Below the pieces are notes generated by a model that did not search any database, was not told the DNA's origin, and saw only the letters and a list, made by a program, of their open reading frames with translations. Below, one piece after another: positions 1 through 7,396 of a stretch of 38,336 nucleotides of DNA (position 1 is the first letter of the stretch; each line of letters starts with the position of its first letter). Location: contig CANQPA010000009.1 in assembly GCA_947625635.1 (NCBI GenBank), forward strand, positions 1-38,336, read 5' to 3'. Source of the stretch: an uncultured Bacilli bacterium (GTDB taxonomy: Bacteria; Bacillota_I; Bacilli_A; RF39; UBA660). The position numbers and the translations under genes were made by a program.

Positions 1-10
1 CTTTCTTCAT
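1..10 (-). CDS. 5' end of a minus-strand gene, probably mnmE (tRNA modification GTPase), cut by window edge
   Basis: Only Met-Lys-Lys and one further base are visible (ATG at 10-8). The start is supported by an AGAGG ribosome-binding site at 18-22, seven bases upstream, and by a full promoter at 35-62. In Firmicutes the gene after rpmH-rnpA-yidC-jag is usually mnmE (trmE), a GTPase of tRNA wobble-uridine modification. The identity rests on gene order alone. Confidence 0.4.
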
Positions 11-34
11 TATACTACCTCTACTTTCTTTTTT

Positions 35-62
35 ATTATACCATTACCCCCCCCCTAGTCAA
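35..62 (-). promoter_or_regulatory. Sigma-A promoter with a G9 homopolymer in its spacer
   Basis: On the minus strand TTGACT (62-57) is followed by a 16-base spacer and TATAAT (40-35). The spacer contains nine consecutive G (C9 at 47-55 on the plus strand). A predicted start near position 28 gives a short leader to the ATG at 10. Gain of one G would make the preferred 17-base spacing, so slippage could change promoter strength. Confidence 0.7.
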
Positions 63-71
63 TATATCAAA

Positions 72-98
72 TAAAAAGCTCGAGAAAAAAATCTCAAG
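72..98 (-). terminator. Intrinsic terminator after jag
   Basis: A 7-bp stem (79-85 with 92-98, one G-U pair) closes a 6-base A/T loop. Read on the minus strand it is followed by CTTTTTAT. It lies about 57 bases beyond the jag stop and ends the rpmH-rnpA-yidC-jag unit before the next promoter. Confidence 0.6.
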
Positions 99-155
99 TC
101 TTTTATCATAATTATTAATTTTTTTTACTATTTTAAATTATAAAATATATAAATA

Positions 156-752
156 TTACTTATCTATATATTTTATTACTACATATCGTTCAGGTTCTTC
201 TCCATAACTTTTAGTTTCAATATTATAGTATTCGCTAGCTATCGAATGTACAATTCTTCTTTTGTAAGAATTCATTGGATCTAATTTTATTTCATCTTTT
301 GTTTTTAATACATCATTTATTATATTCTTAATATCTCTTTCAAAAAATTTTTCTTTCTTTTGTTTATAATTTGATGCATCTAGATTTATTTTAACATTAA
401 ATTTAATTTGATTAGAAATTGTTTGTCTAATCAAATTTTGAAGTGAATTTAGGGTCCTACCATCTTTACCTATTAATATGGGATTGTTATTTGAAAACAT
501 TTTAACACTAAATACATCTTCAGATTCATTTACTTCTATTTTAGTATCAATCCCCATTTTAGTAGTAACATGGGTTAAATAATCTTTAATAAAATTTTTT
601 ATATCTTCCTTTTTTACTACTTCCATAGCAAATTTATTTTCATCTTCAAATTCTTTTATCAATATTTCGTTGTTATAAACATCTAACTCATCTAAACATT
701 TTAATCTACATTTTTCTTCATTTTCATCTTCAAACTTATAAACTTGTACCAT
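156..752 (-). CDS. jag: Jag/KhpB RNA-binding protein (Jag_N, KH, R3H)
   Basis: This 198-residue protein has the Jag/KhpB/EloR arrangement: an N-terminal Jag_N-like segment (1-45), a KH domain with the GKDG loop at 95-98 (ILIGKDGRTLNSLQ), and a C-terminal R3H domain with the R-x3-H signature at 165-169. KhpB proteins bind RNA with KhpA and influence cell elongation and division in other Firmicutes. The yidC stop lies one base before this ATG, and the ribosome-binding site AAGGAG is inside the end of yidC, so the genes are probably translationally coupled. KhpA is not in the window. The length is typical of the family. Confidence 0.93.
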   Translation of the reverse strand: MVQVYKFEDENEEKCRLKCLDELDVYNNEILIKEFEDENKFAMEVVKKEDIKNFIKDYLTHVTTKMGIDTKIEVNESEDVFSVKMFSNNNPILIGKDGRTLNSLQNLIRQTISNQIKFNVKINLDASNYKQKKEKFFERDIKNIINDVLKTKDEIKLDPMNSYKRRIVHSIASEYYNIETKSYGEEPERYVVIKYIDK

Positions 753-753
753 A

Positions 754-1749
754 TTACTTACTCCTTTTAACTAATAAATTTTGTATTATAGTGAATAAAC
801 TATTTGTTACCCAATAAATAATAATTGCTGTAGACATACTAAACGACGTTATAAATATCATTATAATCATTATATTAAACATCATATTCATTTGTTTCAT
901 TTGATCATTTGGCATTGTTTTCTTATTCATCTTAAATGAGAAATAAGTAACAACTCCAACTAATATTGGTAATATTAAATAATACCAAGTTCCGGCCTGG
1001 GCACCAGCAAGAGGTGTCATTCCCATATGTAGGCCTAAAAATTTATTTTCAAATAAAATTGGTAATCTATAAAGAGCTTCATAAAATGCAAAGAAAAGTG
1101 GAATTTGAATAAATCCAAGTAGGCACCCAGATATAGGATTTATTTTATACTCCTTATATACTGCCATCATTTCATTTGATTTCATCATCATTGACTGTTG
1201 ATCAGTTTTATTTGCATATTTTTTTTCTATTTTTTGTAACTTTGGTTGAGCTTTTTGAATCATTTGTGATTGTTTAAGTGATTTAATTGTAAAAGGTAAT
1301 AATACTAATTTTATTAAAAGCGTTACCACTATAATAGCAAGACCATAACTATTCCATAATAATTTACCTACATTTACTATGACCCAAGCCAATGGTTTTA
1401 CGAATACACTTGTCCAAAAAGTTTCATATCCACCTTCCACTACTGATATTTCTGTACAAACAGGAAGTTTATCTATATCTAAAATATTTTTTATTTTCTT
1501 ATCATATTCTTTTTTTGATATTTCCCCTTCTTCAAACATTTTTTTATAATCATTTTGTTTTTTTTCTAATTCTTTTTCATAAGTTTCCTTTAAAGAATCA
1601 GGTCTACATAAAATATTTTCAATTAACACTTGCTTAGTTTCCTTATCTTGAATAACTTTACCTTCAGCATCTTTTAATTGCTTAGTACATCCAGTTATTA
1701 GCAATACCGACATCAACATTATGACTAATATTTTTTTATTTTTTTTCAT
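754..1749 (-). CDS. yidC: Membrane protein insertase YidC/SpoIIIJ family lipoprotein
   Basis: A 331-residue YidC/Oxa1-type insertase that helps membrane proteins enter the bilayer. It begins with a lipoprotein signal and lipobox LITGC (Cys21). Five hydrophobic segments follow at about 117-153, 205-228, 253-272, 288-303 and 304-328. Two features are unusual. About 85 residues of charged, partly coiled-coil sequence (22-108) with Cys48 and Cys98 separate the lipobox from the first core helix, more than in Bacillus SpoIIIJ. The groove position normally held by Arg in Gram-positive YidC (TLLIRL-type motif) reads Lys147 (TLLIKLVLLPF). It sits between rnpA and jag in the conserved operon. Family assignment is secure; which paralogue it represents is not. 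Confidence 0.95.
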   Translation of the reverse strand: MKKNKKILVIMLMSVLLITGCTKQLKDAEGKVIQDKETKQVLIENILCRPDSLKETYEKELEKKQNDYKKMFEEGEISKKEYDKKIKNILDIDKLPVCTEISVVEGGYETFWTSVFVKPLAWVIVNVGKLLWNSYGLAIIVVTLLIKLVLLPFTIKSLKQSQMIQKAQPKLQKIEKKYANKTDQQSMMMKSNEMMAVYKEYKINPISGCLLGFIQIPLFFAFYEALYRLPILFENKFLGLHMGMTPLAGAQAGTWYYLILPILVGVVTYFSFKMNKKTMPNDQMKQMNMMFNIMIIMIFITSFSMSTAIIIYWVTNSLFTIIQNLLVKRSK

Positions 1750-1751
1750 CT

Positions 1752-2087
1752 TTATTCTCCTTTTATTAAATTCAGTTGTTTTAAAGCAAATAATAAATTT
1801 TCTTCCATTTCTTTAAAACTTCTTTTATTAATGCCCTTACCCACTATTATAATACAATTAAAGTTATTTTGATAGTCCTTTTTGTCAATTATAGCTTTTA
1901 GTTGTCTTTTAACCTTGTTTCTATTCACTGCATTTCCTATTTTTTTTCCAACAGACAATCCAAATTTATATAAATCATTAGTATTTTTCTCTAAATATAT
2001 TATATAATCTTTATATTTATATGGTTTAGTACTTTCAATTATTCTATTAAAATCTCGACTATTTTTTAATATATTTATTTTTTTCAT
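1752..2087 (-). CDS. rnpA: Ribonuclease P protein component
   Basis: The protein subunit of RNase P, which with the RNA subunit trims tRNA 5' ends. The conserved basic motif VNRNKVKRQLK and the preceding KFGLSVGKKIG are clear. The frame is open to an upstream ATG at 2096, but AGGA (2100-2097) touches that ATG directly. The ATG at 2087 lies nine bases from AGGA and gives MKKINILKNSRDF, so I place the start there (111 residues, normal length). It is preceded by rpmH and the hairpin at 2113-2130, and only two bases separate its stop codon from yidC. Confidence 0.94.
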   Translation of the reverse strand: MKKINILKNSRDFNRIIESTKPYKYKDYIIYLEKNTNDLYKFGLSVGKKIGNAVNRNKVKRQLKAIIDKKDYQNNFNCIIIVGKGINKRSFKEMEENLLFALKQLNLIKGE

Positions 2088-2100
2088 AAAAATCATTCCT

Positions 2101-2130
2101 TTAAAAATAAAACCACTGACGAAACAGTGG
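2101..2130 (-). terminator. Hairpin with T-rich tail between rpmH and rnpA
   Basis: A perfect 6-bp GC-containing stem (CCACTG at 2113-2118, CAGTGG at 2125-2130) with a 6-base loop is followed on the minus strand by TTTTATTTTTAA. It should act as a terminator or attenuator that lowers rnpA-yidC-jag expression relative to rpmH. The tail runs straight into the rnpA ribosome-binding site. Confidence 0.7.
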
Positions 2131-2133
2131 ATA

Positions 2134-2256
2134 TTAATGAGATAAAGCCTTACGTCCTTTTCTTCTTCTATTATTAATTATTTTGGTTTTCATACGAGCT
2201 CTGAAACCTAATTTTTTACTCTTTCTATGATTATTTGGTTGATATGTCCTTTTCAT
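2134..2256 (-). CDS. rpmH: Ribosomal protein L34 (bL34), short form
   Basis: It encodes 40 residues starting [20 protein letters not shown], the bL34 signature, with a basic RRRKGRK end. The start has GGAGGTG six bases upstream. L34 is usually 44 residues: the family reads MKTK-xGRK-(V/I)(L/I)..RR.KGRK, whereas here MKTK is followed directly by [11 protein letters not shown]. Four residues corresponding to the xGRK segment are therefore absent, in frame. It is the first gene of the unit and has a consensus promoter at 2299-2327. Confidence 0.95.
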   Translation of the reverse strand: MKRTYQPNNHRKSKKLGFRARMKTKIINNRRRKGRKALSH

Positions 2257-2298
2257 TCTAACACCTCCATTGCTATAAATTTTCTGCTTGCTTTATAA

Positions 2299-2327
2299 AT
2301 TATATATATTTTTTATTATTTTGTCAA
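2299..2327 (-). promoter_or_regulatory. Consensus sigma-A promoter for rpmH
   Basis: On the minus strand TTGACA (2327-2322), a 17-base spacer and TATAAT (2304-2299) match the consensus exactly. The leader to the rpmH ATG is about 35 bases. Confidence 0.85.
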
Positions 2328-2329
2328 TT

Positions 2330-2950
2330 ATTTTTATAGTTTTTCTTTTGGTTTATATCTGATGTCTTCAAATAAATCATTTTTAATACTTTATTTTAAC
2401 ACTTTAGTAGCATTGTTTATTAAACAACTATGAATACACTCTATTCAATTTTTGCGTTAAATTATTCAATATGCAATTTAATTTTCAAAAATATAATACA
2501 TTTTTAGAAAAATATTTTTTATATTTATTTAATAACATAAAATATCTACTTTTTGATGATAATTAATTTGTATGTTCAAAAATTTGATTTTAAACAACAT
2601 TAAATAACTAATTGTGAACAATTTTGTGCACAACTATTTTTGATTTTTAAATTTTATACACAAAATAATAAACTTATACACATTTTTTCTGAAATGTTAA
2701 TATATCGAAGTTCATAAATTTATGCACAAAAATGTTAATAAGTTTATGAAAGCTTTATAAAACAATAAAATTTTTTGTAATTATTTGTTGTTGATAACTG
2801 TAAAAAAGAAAAATATTAAAAATTTTTTTATAATATTTATGTGCATAACTTTAAAAATAACATTTTTTCAATGATATACACATATTTTTATTGTTTTTAG
2901 TAGAAAAATATTGTAAAATATATGTGTATAAGTTTTATGGAGGTAGAATT
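2330..2950. other. oriC: Replication origin oriC, part upstream of dnaA
   Basis: A noncoding, very AT-rich stretch between divergent rpmH and dnaA. Exact matches to TTATNCACA occur at 2654-2662, 2674-2682 and 2720-2728 (plus strand) and to the reverse form TGTGNATAA at 2840-2848 and 2923-2931. One-mismatch boxes lie at 2613-2621, 2625-2633, 2789-2797 and 2874-2882. The first two exact boxes are spaced 20 bases apart. Nothing else recognisable was found between 2330 and 2610; it is simply AT-rich. Confidence 0.88.
2891..2931 (+). promoter_or_regulatory. dnaA promoter overlapped by a DnaA box
   Basis: TTGTTT (2891-2896), a 17-base spacer and TAAAAT (2914-2919) form a plausible sigma-A promoter. 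An exact reverse DnaA box TGTGTATAA (2923-2931) covers the expected transcription start. This arrangement suggests DnaA represses its own gene. Confidence 0.6.
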
Positions 2951-4303
2951 ATGGATTTAAATAATATCTGGAATTTATTTCTTGAAAAAATCAAAACTCA
3001 ATTACCAGATTTTGGCTTTGAAACCTGGTTTGCCGAAACAAAATTAATAAATTTAAAAGATAATATAGCTACCGTATTAGTACCTTATCGTGTGCATAAA
3101 ATAAATTTAAGTGAAAACTATAGCGATATTATTGAAGAAGTTTTTACTGAAATAACTGGATCAAATTTCAAATTTAATTATGTTATAAAAGAGGAAGTTG
3201 AAAATAACTTAACAGATGATAAAGAGATAATCGGTGTGCCAAATAATGAAACTTATGAATCAAACGTAAAACCTAATTATACATTTGAAAATTTTATAAT
3301 TGGCCCAAGCAATAAATTTGCAGCAACTAGTGCACTAGCAGTCGCAGAACAACCAGGAAAAATGTTTAATCCATTGTTTATTTATGGTTCAAGTGGACTT
3401 GGAAAAACTCATCTTATGCATTCAATCGGTAATTATATAATAAAAAATAGCAATAAAAAAGTTCTATATATTACGTGTGATAATTTTGTTTCTGATTTCG
3501 TCGATATATGTAGAAAAAACACCAACTCAAATAACATTGACGCTATAAAGCAATTTAAAAATAAATACAGAGACATAGATGTGTTAATGATAGACGATAT
3601 ACACAATTTAGTAGGAGCAGTCAGTGCACAACAAGAATTTTTCAATACATTTAATGAATTATACAATAATGAAAAACAAATAATAATATCATCAGATAGA
3701 TCTCCAGACGATATAAAAAAATTAGAAGAACGTTTAAAAACAAGATTTAATTGGGGACTTCAGGTTAATATTTTACCACCTGATTTTAAATTAAGGATGT
3801 CCATTCTTAATAAAAAAATTGAAAATAATGAGTTAGGTGGCGTCATTCCTGAAGAGGTTAAAGAATATATCGCAGGCAACAGTGTAGGGGATATTAGAAC
3901 TCTAGAAGGCGCTATAACCAGAGTATTTGCTTATGCTGCGATGATGAATGGTTCCGACATTACTTTAGACTTAGCTGTAGAAGCACTTAAAGATCAATTC
4001 GCTAAAACAAGTATTTCAAAAAATAAAATGGATCAAGTTTTACAGATTGTTTGTGATCACTATAATCTTACACAAGAAGAATTGCTAAGTAAAAAAAGAA
4101 GTAATGATATAGCGATTCCAAGGATGGTTGCTATGTACATATGTAGAATATATTTGGATGAAAATTTAACTAAGATAGGAATTCAGTTTGGTGGAAAAAA
4201 TCATACCACAGTTATGCATGCTGTTGAAAAAATAAAAAAAGAAATATTAAAAGATGATAATTTAAATAATGAAATTCAAAAAATGATAAATGAAATAAGA
4301 TAA
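2951..4303 (+). CDS. dnaA: Chromosomal replication initiator DnaA
   Basis: A 450-residue initiator that binds DnaA boxes and opens oriC. Domain I spans about 1-80, a short linker 81-108, the AAA+ domain about 109-325 and the DNA-binding domain the rest. Walker A is GSSGLGKT at 146-153, Walker B VLMIDD at 211-216, and sensor I IIISSDR at 244-250. The C-terminal signature reads GGKNHTTVMHAVEKI. The frame is open further upstream to a TTG at 2891, but the ATG at 2951 has GGAGG seven bases before it and gives the family-typical MDLNNIWNLFLEKI. DnaA boxes on both sides mark it as part of oriC. Confidence 0.97.
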   Translation: MDLNNIWNLFLEKIKTQLPDFGFETWFAETKLINLKDNIATVLVPYRVHKINLSENYSDIIEEVFTEITGSNFKFNYVIKEEVENNLTDDKEIIGVPNNETYESNVKPNYTFENFIIGPSNKFAATSALAVAEQPGKMFNPLFIYGSSGLGKTHLMHSIGNYIIKNSNKKVLYITCDNFVSDFVDICRKNTNSNNIDAIKQFKNKYRDIDVLMIDDIHNLVGAVSAQQEFFNTFNELYNNEKQIIISSDRSPDDIKKLEERLKTRFNWGLQVNILPPDFKLRMSILNKKIENNELGGVIPEEVKEYIAGNSVGDIRTLEGAITRVFAYAAMMNGSDITLDLAVEALKDQFAKTSISKNKMDQVLQIVCDHYNLTQEELLSKKRSNDIAIPRMVAMYICRIYLDENLTKIGIQFGGKNHTTVMHAVEKIKKEILKDDNLNNEIQKMINEIR

Positions 4304-4420
4304 ATGTGGAAAAAGTCAAAATATAAACTTTTTATGCACATAGTTATTACTTTGTATATAAAGAATAAAATAGGGTTATCAACATTATGAACATTAATAA
4401 AAATAATATAATTTAGAAAG
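4304..4420. other. Origin element between dnaA and dnaN
   Basis: This spacer has an exact DnaA box TTATGCACA (4332-4340) and near matches TGTGGAAAA (4305-4313) and TTATCAACA (4376-4384). With the upstream cluster it resembles the bipartite Bacillus-type origin. A TATAAT at 4407-4412 may be the -10 of dnaN; no good -35 was found. Confidence 0.65.
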
Positions 4421-4432
4421 AAGGAATAATAT

Positions 4433-5554
4433 ATGAAATTATCAATTAAACAAAAAATATTAATGGAACATTTAAACTACGTAATAAGGGGAATATCTAA
4501 TAAAAATATAATACCTATTTTAAACTGTATAAAATTTGAATTAACAAAAGATGGTCTATATTTAATTAGTACTGATAATGAAATTGCTATTAAATCATTT
4601 ATAAATGCAAAAGATATTGAAAAAATAGAAGTTCAAGGCGAAATACTTATTTCAGGTAGATATATATATGATATAGTAAGAAAATTAACTAATGAAATTA
4701 TAAATATAGAAGAAATAATAGATTCCCAGGTATTGATTACGACAGAATCTTCATCTTTTAAATTAAATTGTAATAATGTTAGTGAATTTCCTGAAATAGA
4801 TTTAGAATTTTCAAAAAATCCAATATTAATAGAAGAAAATGTTTTTAAAACAACGATAAATCAAACAATTTTTGCAACTTCAACCCAAGAAAGTAGACCA
4901 GTATTAACAGGAATTAATTTTAAAATAAGTAATAATATTATGGAAGTTACTGCTACCGATTCATATAGGTTATCTAAAAAGATGATAGAGTTAGATAGTG
5001 TTGTTGAAGATAATATTGATATAATCATTCCTAGTAGAAATTTAAATGAAATAATTAAATTAATATCAGATGAAGATAAGAAAATTGAATTACATATATT
5101 TTCTAATAAAGTAATTTTTAAAATAGATAATTTAATAATTATGACTAGACTAATAAATGGAAATTATCCAGATACAAATAAGTTAATTCCAGAGAGTTTT
5201 GAATTGAAAGTTAAAGTTAATCTTGAAAATTTCTTTAATGCTATAGATAGAGCATCACTTTTAACAAATTTAGAAGAAAAAAACACAATAAGATTGGAAA
5301 CAAAGAATGATATTATGATAATTTCTTCTAATATTCCGGAAATTGGTAATGTAGAGGAAAAAATAAAAATAATTAAAAATGTTGCAACTGATATAAAAAT
5401 ATCATTTAGTGCAAAGTACATGTTAGATGCCATAAAGACTTTTAATAGTGAGGAAATTGAATTATCATTTAATGGTGAAATAAAACCAATTATAATTAAC
5501 TATGTAAATAGTACCGATTTAACTCAATTGATATTACCAATTAGAACTTATTAA
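4433..5554 (+). CDS. dnaN: DNA polymerase III beta sliding clamp
   Basis: This 373-residue protein has the family start MKLSIKQKILMEHLNYV and three clamp folds. Recognisable segments are ISGRYIYDIVRKL, PVLTGINFKI, TATDSYRLSKK and the C-terminal LILPIRTY that forms the partner-binding pocket. It is loaded by the DnaX complex, also encoded in this window (dnaX, holB). AAGGA lies eight bases before the ATG. The gene directly follows dnaA, as in most Firmicutes, and ends at a strong terminator. Confidence 0.97.
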   Translation: MKLSIKQKILMEHLNYVIRGISNKNIIPILNCIKFELTKDGLYLISTDNEIAIKSFINAKDIEKIEVQGEILISGRYIYDIVRKLTNEIINIEEIIDSQVLITTESSSFKLNCNNVSEFPEIDLEFSKNPILIEENVFKTTINQTIFATSTQESRPVLTGINFKISNNIMEVTATDSYRLSKKMIELDSVVEDNIDIIIPSRNLNEIIKLISDEDKKIELHIFSNKVIFKIDNLIIMTRLINGNYPDTNKLIPESFELKVKVNLENFFNAIDRASLLTNLEEKNTIRLETKNDIMIISSNIPEIGNVEEKIKIIKNVATDIKISFSAKYMLDAIKTFNSEEIELSFNGEIKPIIINYVNSTDLTQLILPIRTY

Positions 5555-5570
5555 TAAAAAAAATATAAAA

Positions 5571-5618
5571 AAATTATATGATGTCTCCTAATTTGGATTC
5601 ACATCATATAATTTTTTT
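5571..5618 (+). terminator. Intrinsic terminator after dnaN
   Basis: A 14-bp perfect stem (5571-5584 with 5601-5614) with a 16-base loop ends in a run of T. It separates dnaA-dnaN transcription from the ComK-like gene. Confidence 0.85.
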
Positions 5619-5634
5619 AATTTTTTTATTAATA

Positions 5635-5696
5635 TCGACAAAATTCATCTTTTTTCGACATTAGTAAGTTGTATAACAGTTAGCAAGAAAGGGGGG
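5635..5696 (+). promoter_or_regulatory. Leader of the comK-like gene: paired TCGACA repeats and G6 ribosome-binding site
   Basis: TCGACA occurs at 5635-5640 and again at 5655-5660, exactly 20 bases (two helical turns) apart, flanking an A-tract/T-tract (AAAA at 5640, TTTTTT to 5655). ComK binds pairs of A4-N5-T4 boxes, so autoregulation is possible; here the A4 and T4 runs are separated by six bases. TATAAC at 5672 may be a -10. The ribosome-binding site is AAAGGGGGG with a G6 run (5691-5696). Confidence 0.35.
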
Positions 5697-5702
5697 AAAT
5701 TA

Positions 5703-6158
5703 ATGAAAAATTATGAAATAAACTCATCTACTTTGGCTATTATACCAATTGATAATAAAACATCCAGGGTATATGAAGAAGAAAATGAATATATAATTAA
5801 AAATTCTTCAAACAACATTATAAAACAAAATTGTGAATTTTATGGTAGTTCTTATCAGGGAAGATGTATTGGAACCAAGGTTTTAACAGGGATAAAGACA
5901 AAATATCCTATAATAATTGAAGAAAGTAGGAATATTATATTTTTTCCAACAACGTCATCTAGAACTCAGCAAAGTTCTTGGATTGCCTTAAATAAAATAA
6001 AAAATATTAATAAGAATGACAAATTTAGTCAAGTATTATTTAAAAATAATAATTTAGTAAATTTAAATATATCTTATTATTCATTAGAAAATCAATTTAT
6101 AAGGGCTACTATGTTAAAATCTAAATTATATGAAAGAAAATTAGAAGAAAAACTTTAA
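5703..6158 (+). CDS. comK: ComK-family competence transcription factor
   Basis: A 151-residue protein that aligns by eye along Bacillus ComK. Shared blocks are the N-terminal YEINSSTLAIIPID, CEFYGSSYQGRCIGTK (42-57), the PIIIEESRNIIFFPTTSS region, SWIALNKIK and NISYYSLENQFIRA. ComK switches on DNA-uptake and recombination genes by binding paired AT boxes. The protein stops about 40 residues short of Bacillus ComK and lacks the C-terminal FMLYP motif that MecA uses to deliver ComK to ClpC, so turnover may differ. Its place between dnaN and recF, where Bacillus has the small S4-domain gene, is unusual. Other uptake genes are not seen here; the only pilin-like gene is at 23252. Confidence 0.85.
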   Translation: MKNYEINSSTLAIIPIDNKTSRVYEEENEYIIKNSSNNIIKQNCEFYGSSYQGRCIGTKVLTGIKTKYPIIIEESRNIIFFPTTSSRTQQSSWIALNKIKNINKNDKFSQVLFKNNNLVNLNISYYSLENQFIRATMLKSKLYERKLEEKL

Positions 6159-6183
6159 TTTTCTTTTCTTTTAACCTAATTTG

Positions 6184-6192
6184 TGGTATAAT
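6184..6192 (+). promoter_or_regulatory. Extended -10 promoter before recF
   Basis: TGGTATAAT has the TGn extension plus a consensus -10 (6187-6192). The -35 region is pyrimidine-rich and weak. It would start the recF-gyrB-gyrA unit. Confidence 0.5.
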
Positions 6193-6251
6193 TATATCGT
6201 TGTATAGGAGTACCCAGAATGTAATAAAATTCAAAATAGAGGGGGTAAATA

Positions 6252-6278
6252 ATGAAAAGAGAGAATATATGTACTTAA
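6252..6278 (+). CDS. Eight-codon leader ORF overlapping the recF start
   Basis: GAGGGGG (6239-6245) is placed six bases before an ATG (6252) that opens only eight codons (MKRENICT) and a TAA at 6276. The recF ATG (6269) lies inside this ORF in another frame and has only a weak AGAGAG of its own. Ribosomes ending the leader would be ideally placed to restart at recF, so translational coupling is likely. It might equally be fortuitous. Confidence 0.4.
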   Translation: MKRENICT

Positions 6279-7396
6279 AAAAATTAAAATTACATAATTT
6301 TAGAAATTATAAATGCCTAAATGTTACTCTCACTAAAGGTATTAATATAATATATGGGAATAATGCACAAGGTAAAACCAATTTACTTGAGGCAATATAT
6401 GTTTTAGGTCTCACAAAATCACATAGAAGTTTTATAGATAATAATTTAATTAAAAATAATGAAGATTATCTAACCATAGAAGGAATTTTTAATGATAAAA
6501 AGGTAGATAATAAATTAAATATTTATATAGATAATAAAGTTAAAGTATTAAAATATAATGGTAATGCTATAAAAAAGATAAGTGATTATATTTCTTTAGT
6601 AAATATAATTATTTTTTATCCAGAAGATTTGGAACTTATTAAATCATCTCCACAGATAAGAAGGAAGTATATAAATTTAGAGTTATCTCAACTTTATAGT
6701 AATTATTTTATTTTAATGAATGAATATAATAAGATTTTAAAGTTAAGAAATGATTATTTGAAAAAACTAAATAAAAATATATCTAGAGATACAGCTTATT
6801 TGGATGTTTTAACTGGATATTTGATTGATAAGTCTATAATGATATATAAAATAAGGGATAAGTTTATTAATAAAATAAACTTATATTGCGAAAAGATTTA
6901 TAAGGATATAACTGGTATATCTGGGTTTAAGATTGAATATAAGCCTAGTATTGAAATGAATTTAAAAAGTGAAAATTTAAAGGAGTTTTTAAAAAAAGAA
7001 TATAATAAAAGATTTAATTATGATATTAAAGTGTTATCAACTACAGTAGGGCCACATAAAGATGATTTTGAATTTTATTTAGAAGATAAAAATTTAAAAT
7101 ATTATGGTTCACAAGGACAACAAAGAATCGCTGTACTTGCTTTAAAATTATCAGAAATAGAAATATTTAAAAAATATAAAGAGCAAATTCCAATATTATT
7201 ACTTGATGATATATTTAGTGAATTAGATGAAAATAAAAAAAATAATTTGCTTAATTACATAAATAAAGATATACAAACTATTATAACAACTACTGATCTT
7301 AATAATATAGATAAAAAATTAATAAAAAAATCAAAATTATTTAATGTAAATAATGGTAAAATAATAAAAATCAAAGAGGTGAAGTTAGATGAATAA
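6269..7396 (+). CDS. recF: DNA recombination and replication-repair protein RecF
   Basis: A 375-residue SMC-like ATPase that helps load RecA at gaps with RecO and RecR (recR is at 14680). Walker A GNNAQGKT is at 30-37, the signature SQGQQR at 281-286, and Walker B LLLDDI at 310-315. The open frame runs back to 6200, but the family start is [14 protein letters not shown] at 6269. The stop overlaps gyrB by eight bases, so recF and gyrB are one translational unit. Length is normal. Confidence 0.95.
   Translation: MYLKKLKLHNFRNYKCLNVTLTKGINIIYGNNAQGKTNLLEAIYVLGLTKSHRSFIDNNLIKNNEDYLTIEGIFNDKKVDNKLNIYIDNKVKVLKYNGNAIKKISDYISLVNIIIFYPEDLELIKSSPQIRRKYINLELSQLYSNYFILMNEYNKILKLRNDYLKKLNKNISRDTAYLDVLTGYLIDKSIMIYKIRDKFINKINLYCEKIYKDITGISGFKIEYKPSIEMNLKSENLKEFLKKEYNKRFNYDIKVLSTTVGPHKDDFEFYLEDKNLKYYGSQGQQRIAVLALKLSEIEIFKKYKEQIPILLLDDIFSELDENKKNNLLNYINKDIQTIITTTDLNNIDKKLIKKSKLFNVNNGKIIKIKEVKLDE

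Noticed and set aside
1392-1637. 81-codon open frame on the plus strand inside yidC
   Set aside because: It is antisense to a well-conserved gene, rich in Phe/Leu from the complement of Lys/Glu codons, and has no ribosome-binding site.
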